Assembly (NCBI GenBank): GCA_019459055.1
Contig: JAIBEI010000010.1
Span: forward strand, 1-64,000
Direction: 5' to 3'
Length of the DNA stretch: 64,000 nt
DNA from: Thiobacillus sp.
GTDB lineage: Bacteria > Pseudomonadota > Gammaproteobacteria > Burkholderiales > Thiobacillaceae
Part shown: in pieces, positions 19,891 through 31,605 of the stretch
Position numbering within the stretch: position 1 is the stretch's first letter
Layout of the letters: each line of letters starts with the position of its first letter
Notes under the pieces: model-generated
The model's input: only the letters and a program-made list of their open reading frames with translations
Told to the model about the DNA's origin: nothing
The model's database searches: none
Program-made: the position numbers and the translations under genes

Positions 19891-20050
19891 TCGGGGAATC
19901 CAGCGGCGATCCGCGAAGAAGCGCGAAGAAAAGCAAAAGCTTGTGTTTGTTTGTGCCTGCGCAGCAGCCGGTACGAAAACACATGCCCTGGTATGGGTTT
20001 ACTTCGCGCGCCTTCGCGTCCTTCGCGGATAAAGGTTTTTACTCCGTTCA
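19891..20050. repeat. Intergenic inverted repeat (CGCGAAG / CTTCGCG type)
   Basis: The GH57-malQ junction has GATCCGCGAAGAAGCGCGAAG at one end (about 19908-19930) and CGCGCCTTCGCGTCCTTCGCGGAT at the other (about 20007-20030), an inverted pair about 100 bp apart. CCTTCGCGGATGAAGATTTT at the recO-era junction (about 42168) looks like one half of the same element. There is no credible ORF. It could form a long hairpin in the transcript. Confidence 0.55.
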
Positions 20051-21772
20051 TCAGGCATTCCTGCGCATGGTGCCGGCGTTTTCCGCCCAGCCGCCGCCGG
20101 CGGACAGCGGCACGTCGAGCAACGCCGGCGGCGCCACGCCGAGAAGACGGTACAGTTCGCGCAGCTGGGTGCGATACAGCTGCTCGAAGTCGCTGACGCT
20201 GCCCGCCGGGTTGTAATCGCCGAACCACCAGAACCAGTCCGAGCCTTCGCACACGGCGAGCTGACGGGTGGCCAGCGCGAGCTGGTCGGCGTTCAGCTTG
20301 CCGGCGGCCGCCACGCTGTCGTAAGCCTGCTTGGCGGCGACCAGGTAATCCCAGCCGCGGTTCTTGTCGGCCGATCCGATCCAGGTCGAAAAGCTGCCGT
20401 AGACCCAGCTGCCGGCCGCCAGCCGCTTCATGGGCTTGGCGGGCGCATGCGCGGCCTGCTCGGCGAAGGTGCTGACCTGGAAGGCGGGATGGCTGGACAG
20501 CGTCGCATAGAGCGCGTCCAGGAAATGGTGGCCGTTGTCGGGGTAATACTCCCAGGCGTTTTCGCCGTCGAGAATGACCGATACCACATGATGGCCGGCC
20601 TCCTTGCCGAAGAACGTGGAGATGTTTTCCAGGTGCCGGACGAAGTCGGCCACCGCGTCGTCGGCGTGCCAGTCGCTGTACTTGAAGCCGATCAGGTCGG
20701 ACAGGCCGTCGTCACGGAAAAACACCCGCGCCTTGAAGCCGTCGACGCGTGCCGGCGAGAACAGCGCCTGCCTGCTTTGCACCTCTTCCACCGGACAGCC
20801 CGACTTGGCGCAGCTGTTGCGCCATACGCCCTCACCCGAGGCGGTCCAGGAAAACTCCATTTCGTCGAGTTGGGCCAGCGCATCCTCGCTCACCCCGCCT
20901 TCGGACAGCCAAACGCCCGCCGGCTTGATGCCGAAGTAGCGCTCAAACACCTCGACGCCATGCTGCAGATGCCAGCGTGAGCGCTCCGCGCCCCCCGGGT
21001 AGGCGGGTGCATCGGGAACGGGGACGTCGGGCAGCGCATCGCGCAGGTTGCCGAAGTCGTTCAAGAGCGGCACGATGGGGTGGCCGTAGGGCGTCATCGA
21101 CAGCTCGACCTGGCCGCGCTCGGCGAGCGCGCGGTAACGCGGAATCAACCCGGCCATGGAGCTCTGCATCAGATGCAGCAGCTCGTGGCGGTCGGCGGCG
21201 GAAAAGCCCTTTTCCTGGGCCATCAGCCGCTGCACCAGCGGCAGCTGGCGCAGCGAGTTTCCCAGCCAGGCGAGGTGATACCAGGTCAAGAGATCAAGAA
21301 AATACTGCTCGGACAGGTAGCCCAGGTGCGCATGCAGATCGGCGCCGTCTTCGGTGGCGGCATCGTTGGTCCCTATCATGCGCAGCAGACGATGAAACGC
21401 GGGATACGGATGGATCATGCGCGGCGCATGGCAGCGCTGGCAATCCTGCGCGATGCGCAGGCGGCTGGCGACATCCGACGGAATGCGCTCGACGCCGGAC
21501 AACAGGTTCAGCATGTGGTCCTGGGTGGGCTTGCCCTGCTTCAGCAGCGCATCGAGCTGCTGCGCGTAGTCGTCCAGCTGCTCCAAAAGCACCGGTGCGA
21601 AATTCACCACCGCGCGCATCAAGGGGTAGCGCTCCAGATGCGCGGCCATGTCGCTGTAGTCCTTGATGCCGTGGAGGTACACCCAGGGCAGGTGGTAGGC
21701 GCCCTTGAGACCTTCGCGGTAATACGGCTGGTGCATGTGCCAGCACAGCACCACGTTCAACTTAGCCGTCAT
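20051..21772 (-). CDS. Glycoside hydrolase family 57 alpha-glucan enzyme
   Basis: The 573-residue product begins LNVVLCWHMHQPYYRE, the first conserved GH57 motif (HQPY). It also contains MTPYGHPIVPLL, the GVWLSEGGVSEDAL block holding the probable nucleophile Glu, and VILDGENAWEYYP with the likely acid/base Asp. GH57 enzymes act on alpha-1,4- or alpha-1,6-glucans as amylase, amylopullulanase or branching enzyme; the exact activity cannot be told from sequence alone. Its start overlaps the glgC stop by 11 bases. Being embedded between glgC and malQ, it probably trims or debranches glycogen inside the cell. No signal peptide is present, which agrees with a cytoplasmic role. Confidence 0.88.
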   Translation of the reverse strand: MTAKLNVVLCWHMHQPYYREGLKGAYHLPWVYLHGIKDYSDMAAHLERYPLMRAVVNFAPVLLEQLDDYAQQLDALLKQGKPTQDHMLNLLSGVERIPSDVASRLRIAQDCQRCHAPRMIHPYPAFHRLLRMIGTNDAATEDGADLHAHLGYLSEQYFLDLLTWYHLAWLGNSLRQLPLVQRLMAQEKGFSAADRHELLHLMQSSMAGLIPRYRALAERGQVELSMTPYGHPIVPLLNDFGNLRDALPDVPVPDAPAYPGGAERSRWHLQHGVEVFERYFGIKPAGVWLSEGGVSEDALAQLDEMEFSWTASGEGVWRNSCAKSGCPVEEVQSRQALFSPARVDGFKARVFFRDDGLSDLIGFKYSDWHADDAVADFVRHLENISTFFGKEAGHHVVSVILDGENAWEYYPDNGHHFLDALYATLSSHPAFQVSTFAEQAAHAPAKPMKRLAAGSWVYGSFSTWIGSADKNRGWDYLVAAKQAYDSVAAAGKLNADQLALATRQLAVCEGSDWFWWFGDYNPAGSVSDFEQLYRTQLRELYRLLGVAPPALLDVPLSAGGGWAENAGTMRRNA

Positions 21773-23081
21773 AGTCGTTCTGCAGTCTCGCGTACAGGTT
21801 CTGCCCGAGCATCGCCGGGGTCACCAGGGTGATGCCTTCCTTGGTCACGTGGAAGCGCTTGGCGTCCTCGACCGGATCTTCTCCGATCACCGTGCCGTCT
21901 TCGATCACGCACCCCTTGTCGATGATGGCGCGGCTGATGCGGCAATGGCTGCCGATGCTGACCTTGGGCAGGATCACGCTGTCCTTGATCAGGCTGTAGT
22001 TTTCCACCGTGGTGGCGAAGAACACCACCGAGCGCTTGACCCGCGCCCCCGACAGGATGCAGCCGCCGGCGATCAGCGAATCGATCGCCTCGCCGCGCCG
22101 GCCTTCGTCGTCGAGGATGAATTTGGCGGGCGGATATTGCGGCTGGTAGGTCCAGATCGGCCAGTCGCGGTTGTACAGGTTGAGCTCGGGTTCGACCGAG
22201 CACAGTTCCATATTGGTCTGCCAGTAGGAATACAGCGTCCCGACGTCACGCCAATAGGCCGGCAGGCCTTCCTTGTTGCGGAAGGGGAAGGCCATCGCAC
22301 GGGCCTCGGCGATGCTGTCGGGAATGATGTTCTTGCCGAAATCATGCGCGGAATGGGGGTCGCCGGCATCGGCGATCAGCGTCTTGTAGAGAAAGTCCTT
22401 GGAGAAAATATAAATCCCCATCGACACCAGCGTGGTGCCGGGCTTGCCTGGAATGCTGTCGGGGTTTGCCGGCTTTTCGGTGAAGCGGGTGATGCGCATG
22501 TCCTCATCGACCGACATCACGCCGAATCCGCTCGCCTCGGACACCGGCACCTCGATGCTGCCGACGGTGAAGTCCGCGCCGGACTGCACGTGATACAGCA
22601 GCATCTCCGAATAATCCATGGTGTAGACGTGGTCGCCGCCCAGCACCAGCACATACTCCGGGTGGTGGCGCTGCATGATGTCGATGTTCTGGAACAGCGC
22701 ATCGGCGGTGCCCTGGTACCACTCTTTCTTGTTGGTGCGCTGCTGCGCCGGCAGGATCTCGACGAACTCGCCGATCTCGGCGCGCATGAAGCCCCAGGCG
22801 CGCTGCAGGTGGCGGATCAGTGAATGTGACTTGTACTGGGTGAGCACGCCGATACGGCGGATGCCCGAGTTGACGCAGTTCGACAGCGTGAAGTCGATGA
22901 TGCGGTACTTGCCACCGATCGGCACAGCAGGCTTGGCGCGCCAGGCCGTCAGGTCCATCAGCCGCGACCCTTCGCCGCCTGCCAGCACCAGCGCCAGCGT
23001 CCGGCGCGTGAGGTCGGTCGCGACCTTGGGCTCGGTGTAATAGCGATAAAGCCGTGTCTGTTCGTCCTTGGAAATGGTCAT
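21762..23081 (-). CDS. glgC: Glucose-1-phosphate adenylyltransferase
   Basis: This enzyme makes ADP-glucose, the committed step of bacterial glycogen synthesis. I chose the ATG at 23081 because CAGGAG lies five bases upstream; the longer frame overlaps glk. The 439-residue product has [15 protein letters not shown] (nucleotide binding), [34 protein letters not shown] and FTEKPANP in the nucleotidyltransferase domain. A left-handed beta-helix C-terminal domain follows ([20 protein letters not shown]). Length fits the family (about 420-440). It follows glk by 52 bases. Confidence 0.95.
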   Translation of the reverse strand: MTISKDEQTRLYRYYTEPKVATDLTRRTLALVLAGGEGSRLMDLTAWRAKPAVPIGGKYRIIDFTLSNCVNSGIRRIGVLTQYKSHSLIRHLQRAWGFMRAEIGEFVEILPAQQRTNKKEWYQGTADALFQNIDIMQRHHPEYVLVLGGDHVYTMDYSEMLLYHVQSGADFTVGSIEVPVSEASGFGVMSVDEDMRITRFTEKPANPDSIPGKPGTTLVSMGIYIFSKDFLYKTLIADAGDPHSAHDFGKNIIPDSIAEARAMAFPFRNKEGLPAYWRDVGTLYSYWQTNMELCSVEPELNLYNRDWPIWTYQPQYPPAKFILDDEGRRGEAIDSLIAGGCILSGARVKRSVVFFATTVENYSLIKDSVILPKVSIGSHCRISRAIIDKGCVIEDGTVIGEDPVEDAKRFHVTKEGITLVTPAMLGQNLYARLQNDYDG

Positions 23082-23133
23082 GCCCGCTCCTGGTTGCGCT
23101 GGTTTGGAATGAAATGCGATTGGATACGATTGA

Positions 23134-24102
23134 TCAAAACATGGCAAACCCGGTCGCGATCGCGCCCTGGACGCCCAGCCGGTTGTTGGTGACCAGAAGA
23201 ATCGGGGTGCGCTCGACCACACCGCGCATGCGGCCCTTGTCGCCGGCTGCGGCCATGAAACGTGGCGACTGCATGCGTGCCTGAAGATGGCCGGCAATGC
23301 CACCCGCGACATACAGCCCGCCACGCGGCTGGAACAGCAGCGCCACATTGCCGACCCATGATCCATACAGATCGATGAACAGGTCGAGCGCCGCCTCGGC
23401 CACCGCATCGCCGGCTGCGGCGCGCGCGACCACCGTGGCGCAGTCGACCGGCTCGTCGGGCGGCGCGGCGTTTTGCTCGGCGCAGCAGAAACGATACAGG
23501 TCGTTCATCGCCAGCCCCGACACCGCACGCTCCCACGACACGTGGCCATAGGCGGCGCGCAGGCGTTCCAGCAGACGCAACTGCAGCGCATTGGCCGGCG
23601 CGAAGTCGATATGCCCGCCTTCGCTGGCGTAATGTCGATAGCAGCCGCCGGCATCGGCCAGCATGAAGGCCAGCCCCAACCCGGTGCCGGCGCCGGTGAT
23701 GACACGTAGCCCACCCGTCTGGGCCGGCTGCAGATTGAGCGCGACCACGTCGGCGGCAGTCAGCGTCGCCACGCCGGCGGCGGCGGCCTGGAAGTCGTTG
23801 ATGAAGCGCACGCGGGCAATGCCAAGCGATGCCGCCATGTCCGCGGCATCGAGCGTCCAGTCCAGGTTGGTGAGCGTGGTGTGCTGGGCGTGCAAGGGTC
23901 CCGGCAGCGCCAGCAGCAGGCAATCAGGCGCCGTTGTCAGCGTCGAATCGGCAATGAACTGGCGAATCAGATCGTCCGCCGTCGCGAACGCCGCGCTCGC
24001 ATACGTCTGCTCGAAACGCAGCAGCGGCACCCCGTCCGTCTCGCCCGTCACCCAGGCCAGCCAGCACTTGGTTCCGCCAATGTCGCCCGCAATCAACTCC
24101 AT
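23134..24102 (-). CDS. glk: Glucokinase
   Basis: This ROK/Glk-type ATP-dependent kinase phosphorylates glucose to glucose-6-phosphate. The start at 24102 (MELIAGDIGGTKCWLAW) follows the pgi stop by two bases and gives 322 residues, matching the E. coli enzyme. GDIGGTK is the phosphate-1 loop. INDFQAAAAGV, TGAGTGLGLAF and ASEGGHIDFAP mark the sugar- and ATP-binding sites. A longer frame to 24249 lies over pgi. In this cluster it would channel free glucose, for example from the GH57 and MalQ reactions, back into the hexose-phosphate pool. Confidence 0.93.
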   Translation of the reverse strand: MELIAGDIGGTKCWLAWVTGETDGVPLLRFEQTYASAAFATADDLIRQFIADSTLTTAPDCLLLALPGPLHAQHTTLTNLDWTLDAADMAASLGIARVRFINDFQAAAAGVATLTAADVVALNLQPAQTGGLRVITGAGTGLGLAFMLADAGGCYRHYASEGGHIDFAPANALQLRLLERLRAAYGHVSWERAVSGLAMNDLYRFCCAEQNAAPPDEPVDCATVVARAAAGDAVAEAALDLFIDLYGSWVGNVALLFQPRGGLYVAGGIAGHLQARMQSPRFMAAAGDKGRMRGVVERTPILLVTNNRLGVQGAIATGFAMF

Positions 24103-24104
24103 GA

Positions 24105-25772
24105 TTATTGGCCAGCGATATGCCGACTCATGTGCCGGCAACGATTGATGAGTGCATTGGTCGAGGCATCGTGGCTGTCCACCGGCGCATCGGCGTGCAA
24201 TTCGGGCAGGATGCAGCGAGCGAGCTGCTTGCCGAGTTCCACCCCCCACTGGTCGTAGGAATTCAGCTTCCAGATCACGCCCTGCACGAAGATCTTGTGT
24301 TCGTAGAGCGCGATCAGCATGCCCAGCGCGTGCGGCGTCAGCTTCTGCAGCAGGATGGCATTGCTGGGGTGGTTGCCTTCGAATACCTTGTGCTGCACGA
24401 ATTGACTGGTCTGCGACTGCGTCTCTTCGCGCGTGCGCCCGCGCATCAGCGCCTCGGTCTGCGCCAGGAAATTGGCGAGCAGAAGGTCGTGGTGGTCCTG
24501 CAGATCGTCATGCGGCTCGACCGAGACGATGAAATCGGCCGGGACCAGCCGGGTGCCCTGGTGCAGCAGCTGATAGAAGGCATGCTGGCCATTGATGCCG
24601 GTCGCCCCCCAGATGATGGGGCCGGTATCGTAGTCCACCGCCTTGCCGTCGCGGTCTACCGACTTGCCGTTGCTTTCCATGTCGGCCTGCTGCAGATAGG
24701 CGGGCAGGCTGCGCAGGGCATGGTCGTAGGGCAGGATGGCCTGCGCTTCCGCACCGAAGAAGTTGTTGTACCAGACGCCCAGCAGCGCCAGGATCACCGG
24801 CATGTTCCGGTCGAGCGGCGCATCGCGGAAGTGCGCATCCATCGCATGCGCGCCGTCCAGAAGTTCGTCGAAGCGCTCCGCCCCCACCGCCAGCATGATC
24901 GACAGCCCGATCGCCGACCACAGCGAATAACGCCCCCCCACCCAGTCCCAGAATTCGAACATATTGTCGGGGTCGATGCCGAATGCCGTCACCGCCTCGC
25001 GATTGGTCGACACCGCGACAAAATGCCCGGCAATGTGGCGGTCATCCCGCGCCTGCGCCAGAAACCAGGTGCGCGCATGGTGCGCGTTGGTCATCGTTTC
25101 CTGCGTGGTGAAGGTTTTCGACGCCACGATGAACAGCGTCGTTGCGGGGTTCAGCGATTCCAGCGCCTCCTTCACGTGGGCGCCGTCGACATTGGAAATG
25201 AAATGCACCTTCAGCTGCGGGTGACGGTAAGGCGCCAGCGCCTGAACCACCATCTGCGGCCCCAGGTCCGAACCGCCGATTCCGATGTTCACCACATCGG
25301 TGATGCGCTCGCCGCTGTAGCCGCGCCGCGCGCCGCTGCGCACCTGTTCGGCGAACGCGGCCATCTTTCCGATCACCGCGTTCACCTTCGGCATCACGTC
25401 CTCGCCGTCGACCATGATCGGGCGATTGCCGCGGTTGCGCAGCGCCACGTGCAGCACCGCACGGCCTTCGGTGTTGTTGATCGCCTCACCGCTGAACATG
25501 CGTTCGCGCCAACCCGCCACATCCGCCTCTTCGGCCAGCCGCACCAACAGCGCCATGGTCTCGCTGGTGACGCGGTTCTTCGAATAGTCCAGCAGCACAT
25601 CGCCCACCTGCAGCGAAAACCGCTCGGTGCGCGCCGGATCGGCGGCGAACAGGTCGCGCATATGCGACGTCGCCATCCGCGACCGGTGCGCCTGCAGCAG
25701 GCGGCAGGCCGCCCAAGGCAACGCGCCTGTTTTGCCCATTTCACCTCGAAGCGTCTCTTCAGATAAAGGCAT
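24105..25772 (-). CDS. pgi: Glucose-6-phosphate isomerase
   Basis: This enzyme interconverts glucose-6-phosphate and fructose-6-phosphate, linking gluconeogenesis to glycogen. The 555-residue product has [30 protein letters not shown] and [12 protein letters not shown], together with the C-terminal [21 protein letters not shown] signature. The ATG at 25772 has GGGAG eight bases upstream; an in-frame ATG at about 25739 (MGKTGALPW) is a weaker alternative. It is the first clear gene of the glycogen cluster, only two bases upstream of glk. Confidence 0.95.
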   Translation of the reverse strand: MPLSEETLRGEMGKTGALPWAACRLLQAHRSRMATSHMRDLFAADPARTERFSLQVGDVLLDYSKNRVTSETMALLVRLAEEADVAGWRERMFSGEAINNTEGRAVLHVALRNRGNRPIMVDGEDVMPKVNAVIGKMAAFAEQVRSGARRGYSGERITDVVNIGIGGSDLGPQMVVQALAPYRHPQLKVHFISNVDGAHVKEALESLNPATTLFIVASKTFTTQETMTNAHHARTWFLAQARDDRHIAGHFVAVSTNREAVTAFGIDPDNMFEFWDWVGGRYSLWSAIGLSIMLAVGAERFDELLDGAHAMDAHFRDAPLDRNMPVILALLGVWYNNFFGAEAQAILPYDHALRSLPAYLQQADMESNGKSVDRDGKAVDYDTGPIIWGATGINGQHAFYQLLHQGTRLVPADFIVSVEPHDDLQDHHDLLLANFLAQTEALMRGRTREETQSQTSQFVQHKVFEGNHPSNAILLQKLTPHALGMLIALYEHKIFVQGVIWKLNSYDQWGVELGKQLARCILPELHADAPVDSHDASTNALINRCRHMSRHIAGQ

Positions 25773-25777
25773 TCCCT

Positions 25778-26020
25778 TTACTCCCGTTCAACAACAGCCT
25801 TGACCGTCGCCCCTCTGTCATCAAGCAACGCCTGTGCCACGCATCCGGCACCGTGCCTGCCATCACAAACCCTATATAAAGCCGGTGAGCCCTTGATGAC
25901 AAGGCCGTGAAGTACACCTGACAATACAAATTTATCTTTTAAGCGTAGGGCAGAAATGCACACAATGCACCCCAATAGTGCCGCAAAACAGGGGGGTGCC
26001 CATAGCCCCGGAATGAGCAT
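25778..26020 (-). CDS. Possible small protein upstream of pgi
   Basis: This 80-codon frame starts [21 protein letters not shown] and ends five bases before pgi. Its N-terminus is hydrophobic and could be a membrane anchor or signal peptide. The rest ([20 protein letters not shown] onwards) has no recognised motif. No convincing ribosome-binding site precedes the ATG, and the longer frame to 26068 simply reads through the tRNA. The segment is more AT-rich than its neighbours. It may be only the leader region of the glycogen cluster. Confidence 0.25.
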   Translation of the reverse strand: MLIPGLWAPPCFAALLGCIVCISALRLKDKFVLSGVLHGLVIKGSPALYRVCDGRHGAGCVAQALLDDRGATVKAVVERE

Positions 26021-26036
26021 CTTAAAAAAATTTAAC

Positions 26037-26123
26037 TGGTGCCGGGAGGGGGACTCGAACCCCCACACTGTTACCAGCGGCGGATTTTGAATCCGCTGCG
26101 TCTACCGATTCCGCCATCCCGGC
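26037..26123 (-). tRNA. tRNA-Leu (anticodon CAA)
   Basis: The 87-base sequence folds as a class II tRNA: acceptor GCCGGGA pairing with TCCCGGC, a D-arm with GGCGGAATCGGTAGACG, an anticodon stem GCGGA/TCCGC with loop TTCAAAA (anticodon CAA), a long variable arm, a T-arm with GGTTCGAGTCC, and an encoded CCA end. The long variable arm and anticodon identify it as leucine. It sits upstream of the glycogen cluster and diverges from queA. Confidence 0.95.
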
Positions 26124-26129
26124 AAAGGG

Positions 26130-26151
26130 GCCGGACGCGAGCGCGTCCGGC
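26130..26151. repeat. Perfect 10-bp-arm dyad in the tRNA-Leu leader
   Basis: GCCGGACGCG and its exact complement CGCGTCCGGC are separated by two bases, six bases before the mature 5' end of the tRNA. Transcribed with the tRNA it would form a very stable hairpin. No U-run follows, so it is not a typical terminator. A TATAAT at 26205-26210 lies just before queA. Confidence 0.6.
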
Positions 26152-26218
26152 GACAGAAGCCGCGTATTATCGCCGAATCGGGCGTGCTGCGGCAAGGCGG
26201 CGGCTATAATCGCGCCCC

Positions 26219-28344
<2,126 letters not shown>

Positions 28345-28384
28345 AATCTCCCGGTTTTATTAATCCGCATTCGGAGCGCCAACC

Positions 28385-28702
28385 ATGATTTCTCTCGCCC
28401 ACGCACAAGCCGCCGCGCCTGCCGCCCCCGGCTTTACACAGTTCCTGCCGCTCATCATCATCTTCATCCTGTTCTGGTTCATGCTCATCCGCCCGCAGAT
28501 GAAGCGCGCCAAGGAACAGAAGAAAATGCTGTCGGAACTGACCAAAGGTGACGAAGTCATCACCGCCAGCGGCCAGGTCGGCAAGATCGTCAAGATCGGC
28601 GAACAGTTCATTTCGCTGGAAATCGCCGACGGCGTGATCACCCACGTACAGAAACAGTCGATCCAGACCCTGCTGCCCAAGGGCACGATCAAAGGCCTGT
28701 GA
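28385..28702 (+). CDS. yajC: Preprotein translocase subunit YajC
   Basis: This is a single-pass membrane protein of the SecDF-YajC accessory complex. The 105-residue product has a short periplasmic start, one membrane span (FLPLIIIFILFWFMLIRPQ, about 20-40), and a cytoplasmic domain with the family block KRAKEQKKMLSELTKGDEV and GIVGKI-like ASGQVGKIVKIGEQF. Length is as expected (about 105-110). It lies between tgt and secD. Confidence 0.93.
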   Translation: MISLAHAQAAAPAAPGFTQFLPLIIIFILFWFMLIRPQMKRAKEQKKMLSELTKGDEVITASGQVGKIVKIGEQFISLEIADGVITHVQKQSIQTLLPKGTIKGL

Positions 28703-28785
28703 GGTGAAAGGAGTGAGGTGTTAGGCATCCGCGCCCACCATCGCTCCCATCTCACCCCTCTTCCCTAACGCCTAACCCTTAAAAA
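28703..28785. repeat. Intergenic inverted repeat, yajC-secD junction
   Basis: GAGTGAGGTGTTAGGC near the yajC end is mirrored by CCCTAACGCCTAACCC just before secD. It looks like a divergent member of the TCAGGG inverted-repeat family found at other gene junctions in this window. The secD start follows after a run of A. Confidence 0.5.
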
Positions 28786-30600
28786 ATGAATCGCTTCCCG
28801 CTCTGGAAATATGTGCTCATCGGCTTCACGCTGGTGGCCGCCTTTCTCTATGCCCTGCCCAACTTTTTTGGCCAGGTTCCTGCGGTACAGGTGTCGCCGG
28901 TACGCACCACCGAAAAGGTCGATACCGCGCTGCTGGCGCAGATGGAGTCGCTGCTCAAAGCATCCAGCCTGGCCACCAGCGGAATGGAACTGACGGAGAA
29001 CAGCATCAAGGCGCGCTTTGCCAGCACCGATCTGCAGATCAAGGCCAAGGACGTGCTGGAAAACGGCCTGGGCGAGCGCTACACGGTTGCGCTGAATCTG
29101 CTGCCGGCCTCGCCTGCATGGCTGTCCACGATCGGCGCGCTGCCGATGAACCTCGGCCTCGACCTGCGCGGTGGCGTGCACTTCCTGCTCGAAGTCGACA
29201 TGAAGACCGCGCTGGAAAAAGCCGCCATCCGCTATCAGAACGATTTCCGTACCGAGCTGCGCAGCGACAAGATCCGCTATGGACGCATCAGCCGCGAAGG
29301 CGATGCCGTCACCGTACATTTTTCCACCCGCGACCAGCGCGACGCTGCCGTCAACAAACTGGGGACGGCGTTCACCGATCTGGTCTACACCACCGAAGAC
29401 CAGGCAGAAGCCTTCACCCTAACCGCGCGGCTTAAGCCGGAAGCCGAAAAACAGGTACAGGAATTTGCCCTGCAGCAGAACATCACCACCCTGCGCAACC
29501 GCGTCAACGAGCTCGGCGTGGCCGAACCGGTGATCCAGCAGCAGGGCGCCAACCGCGTCGTGGTGCAACTGCCCGGCGTGCAGGACACCGCCAAGGCCAA
29601 GGACATTCTCGGCCGCACCGCCACCCTGGAAATCCGCATGGTCGACGAACTTGCCGACCCACTGGCGCTGGCGCAGGGCCAGGCGCCGTTCGGCACGGAA
29701 ATCGTTCCCACCCGCGAAGGCGCGCCGATCGCGGTCAAGAAGGATGTGGTGCTGACCGGCGACTCGATCACCAACGCCACGCCGGGCTTCGACAACACCA
29801 GCGGCCAGGCCGCGGTGCACATCAACCTGGACGGCAAGGGCGCGCGCATCTTCAAGGACGTGACGCGCGAAAACGTCAACAAGCGCATGGCCATCCTGCT
29901 GATCGAAAAAGGCCGCGCCGAAGCCATCACCTCGCCGGTGATCCGCGAGGAAATCGGCGGCGGCCGGGTGCAGATCACCGGCATGGAATCCGCGCAGGAG
30001 GCGTCCGACGTGGCCCTGCTGCTGCGCGCCGGCGCGCTCGCCGCGCCGATGCAGATCGTCGAGGAACGCACCGTCGGCCCCAGCATGGGCGCCGAGAACA
30101 TCGAAAAAGGCTTCCACTCCAACCTCTGGGGTTTTCTGGCCGTCACCCTGTTCATGGTCATCTACTACCGCGTATTCGGGCTGTTCTCATCGGTCGCCCT
30201 CGCCATCAACGGCTTCTTCCTGATTGCCTTGTTGTCGATGATGCAGGCCACGCTCACCCTGCCCGGCATGGCGGCAATCGCGCTCACCCTCGGCATGGCG
30301 ATCGACGCCAACGTGCTGATCAACGAGCGCATCCGTGAAGAAATCCGCGCTGGCGCCACGCCGCAGGCCGCCATCCACGCCGGCTACGACCGCGCCTGGG
30401 GCACCATTCTCGACTCCAACCTCACCACGCTGATCGCCGGCATCGCCCTGTTCTGGCTAGGCTCCGGCCCGGTGCGCGGCTTTGCGGTGGTGTTGTGCCT
30501 GGGCATCCTCACCTCCATGTTCAGCGCCGTCACCGTGTCGCGTGCCATGGTCAACCTCACCTATGGCCGCCAAGCGCGGCTGACCAATGTCTCGATCTAA
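28786..30600 (+). CDS. secD: Protein translocase subunit SecD
   Basis: This inner-membrane protein uses the proton gradient to pull secreted proteins out of SecYEG. The 604-residue product has an N-terminal span (YVLIGFTLVAAFLYALPNFF) and a large periplasmic region with NLGLDLRGGVHFLLEVD and TLRNRVNELGVAEPVIQQQG. Five more spans follow in the C-terminal half, carrying the family motifs ALTLGMAIDANVLINERIREE and FWLGSGPVRGFAVVLCLGI. Length agrees with E. coli SecD (615). It is followed 10 bases later by secF. Confidence 0.96.
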   Translation: MNRFPLWKYVLIGFTLVAAFLYALPNFFGQVPAVQVSPVRTTEKVDTALLAQMESLLKASSLATSGMELTENSIKARFASTDLQIKAKDVLENGLGERYTVALNLLPASPAWLSTIGALPMNLGLDLRGGVHFLLEVDMKTALEKAAIRYQNDFRTELRSDKIRYGRISREGDAVTVHFSTRDQRDAAVNKLGTAFTDLVYTTEDQAEAFTLTARLKPEAEKQVQEFALQQNITTLRNRVNELGVAEPVIQQQGANRVVVQLPGVQDTAKAKDILGRTATLEIRMVDELADPLALAQGQAPFGTEIVPTREGAPIAVKKDVVLTGDSITNATPGFDNTSGQAAVHINLDGKGARIFKDVTRENVNKRMAILLIEKGRAEAITSPVIREEIGGGRVQITGMESAQEASDVALLLRAGALAAPMQIVEERTVGPSMGAENIEKGFHSNLWGFLAVTLFMVIYYRVFGLFSSVALAINGFFLIALLSMMQATLTLPGMAAIALTLGMAIDANVLINERIREEIRAGATPQAAIHAGYDRAWGTILDSNLTTLIAGIALFWLGSGPVRGFAVVLCLGILTSMFSAVTVSRAMVNLTYGRQARLTNVSI

Positions 30601-30610
30601 GGATCACGCC

Positions 30611-31543
30611 ATGCTGGAATTTTTCCCGTTTAAGAAAACCATCCCCTTCATGAGTTGGGGGAAGGTGACCACCGCGATTTCGCTGCTCACCTTTATCTTT
30701 GCGGTCTGGTCGCTGTGGCACCAGGGCCTGAATCTAGGTGTCGATTTCACCGGTGGCACGCTGATGGAAGTACGCACAAGCCAGCCGGCCGACCTGCACA
30801 CAATCCGGACTGCGCTGGAAAAAACCGGCCTGCCCGAGGTGTCGGTACAGAATTTTGGCACCAGCCACGACGTGCTGATCCGCCTGCCGGTGAAGCAGGA
30901 CGCCAATGCTGCAGAAACCAGCAACATCGTGATGTCTGCATTGCAAACCGTCGACCCAACAGTCGAGTTAAAGCGCGTCGATTTCGTCGGCCCGCAGGTC
31001 GGCAAGGAGCTTTACGACAGTGGCGCGCTGGCGCTGCTGGTGGTCTCCTTCGGCATCATGGCCTACCTGGCGCTGCGCTTCGAATGGCGCTTCGCAGTGG
31101 CGGGCATGCTCGCCAACATGCACGACATCATCATCATCCTCGGCGTGTTCGCCTTCTTCCAGTGGGAGTTCACCCTCACCGTGCTGGCCGGCGTGCTGGC
31201 GGTCCTGGGCTATTCGGTCAACGAATCGGTGGTGGTGTTCGACCGGATCCGCGAGAACATCCGCAAAATGCGCGGCGCAACCATCCCGCACATCATCGAC
31301 GACGCCATCACCCGCACCATGAGCCGCACCATCATTACCCACGGCGCGACCCAGATCATGGTGCTGTCGATGCTGCTCTTCGGCGGCGAGGCGCTGCACA
31401 ACTTCGCCCTCGCGCTCACCATCGGAATCATGTTCGGCATCTACTCCTCGGTGCTGGTCGCCAGCCCCCTGCTGCTGATGTTCGGCGTCAAGCGCGAGCA
31501 CTTCATCAAACCGGTGGAGAAGAAGGAAGAAGCAGTCGTTTGA
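30611..31543 (+). CDS. secF: Protein translocase subunit SecF
   Basis: SecF is the partner of SecD. I chose the ATG at 30611 (MLEFFPFKKTIPFM) because AAGGA lies seven bases upstream and SecF proteins usually begin this way; an in-frame ATG at 30587 overlaps secD. The 310-residue product has the first span followed by NLGVDFTGGTLMEV, then five further spans with VLGYSVNESVVVFDRIREN and ALTIGIMFGIYSSVLVASP. The charged C-terminus ends KKEEAVV. Confidence 0.95.
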   Translation: MLEFFPFKKTIPFMSWGKVTTAISLLTFIFAVWSLWHQGLNLGVDFTGGTLMEVRTSQPADLHTIRTALEKTGLPEVSVQNFGTSHDVLIRLPVKQDANAAETSNIVMSALQTVDPTVELKRVDFVGPQVGKELYDSGALALLVVSFGIMAYLALRFEWRFAVAGMLANMHDIIIILGVFAFFQWEFTLTVLAGVLAVLGYSVNESVVVFDRIRENIRKMRGATIPHIIDDAITRTMSRTIITHGATQIMVLSMLLFGGEALHNFALALTIGIMFGIYSSVLVASPLLLMFGVKREHFIKPVEKKEEAVV

Positions 31544-31605
31544 GGGCTCAGGGGTAATGCGGCTAAAGCCACAAACCCTAAATACCTGATCCCTGACCCC
31601 TAACC
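31544..31605. repeat. TCAGGG-type intergenic inverted repeat, secF-dedA junction
   Basis: CTCAGGGGTAATG near the secF stop is mirrored by CTGATCCCTGACCCCTAACC just before the DedA ATG. The right half recurs almost unchanged before the DedA fragment at 38827, so it travelled with that duplication. Confidence 0.6.

Noticed and set aside
24108-25766. Plus-strand frame of about 552 codons opposite pgi
   Set aside because: Shadow of pgi. Composition is unlike a real protein and there is no ribosome-binding site.
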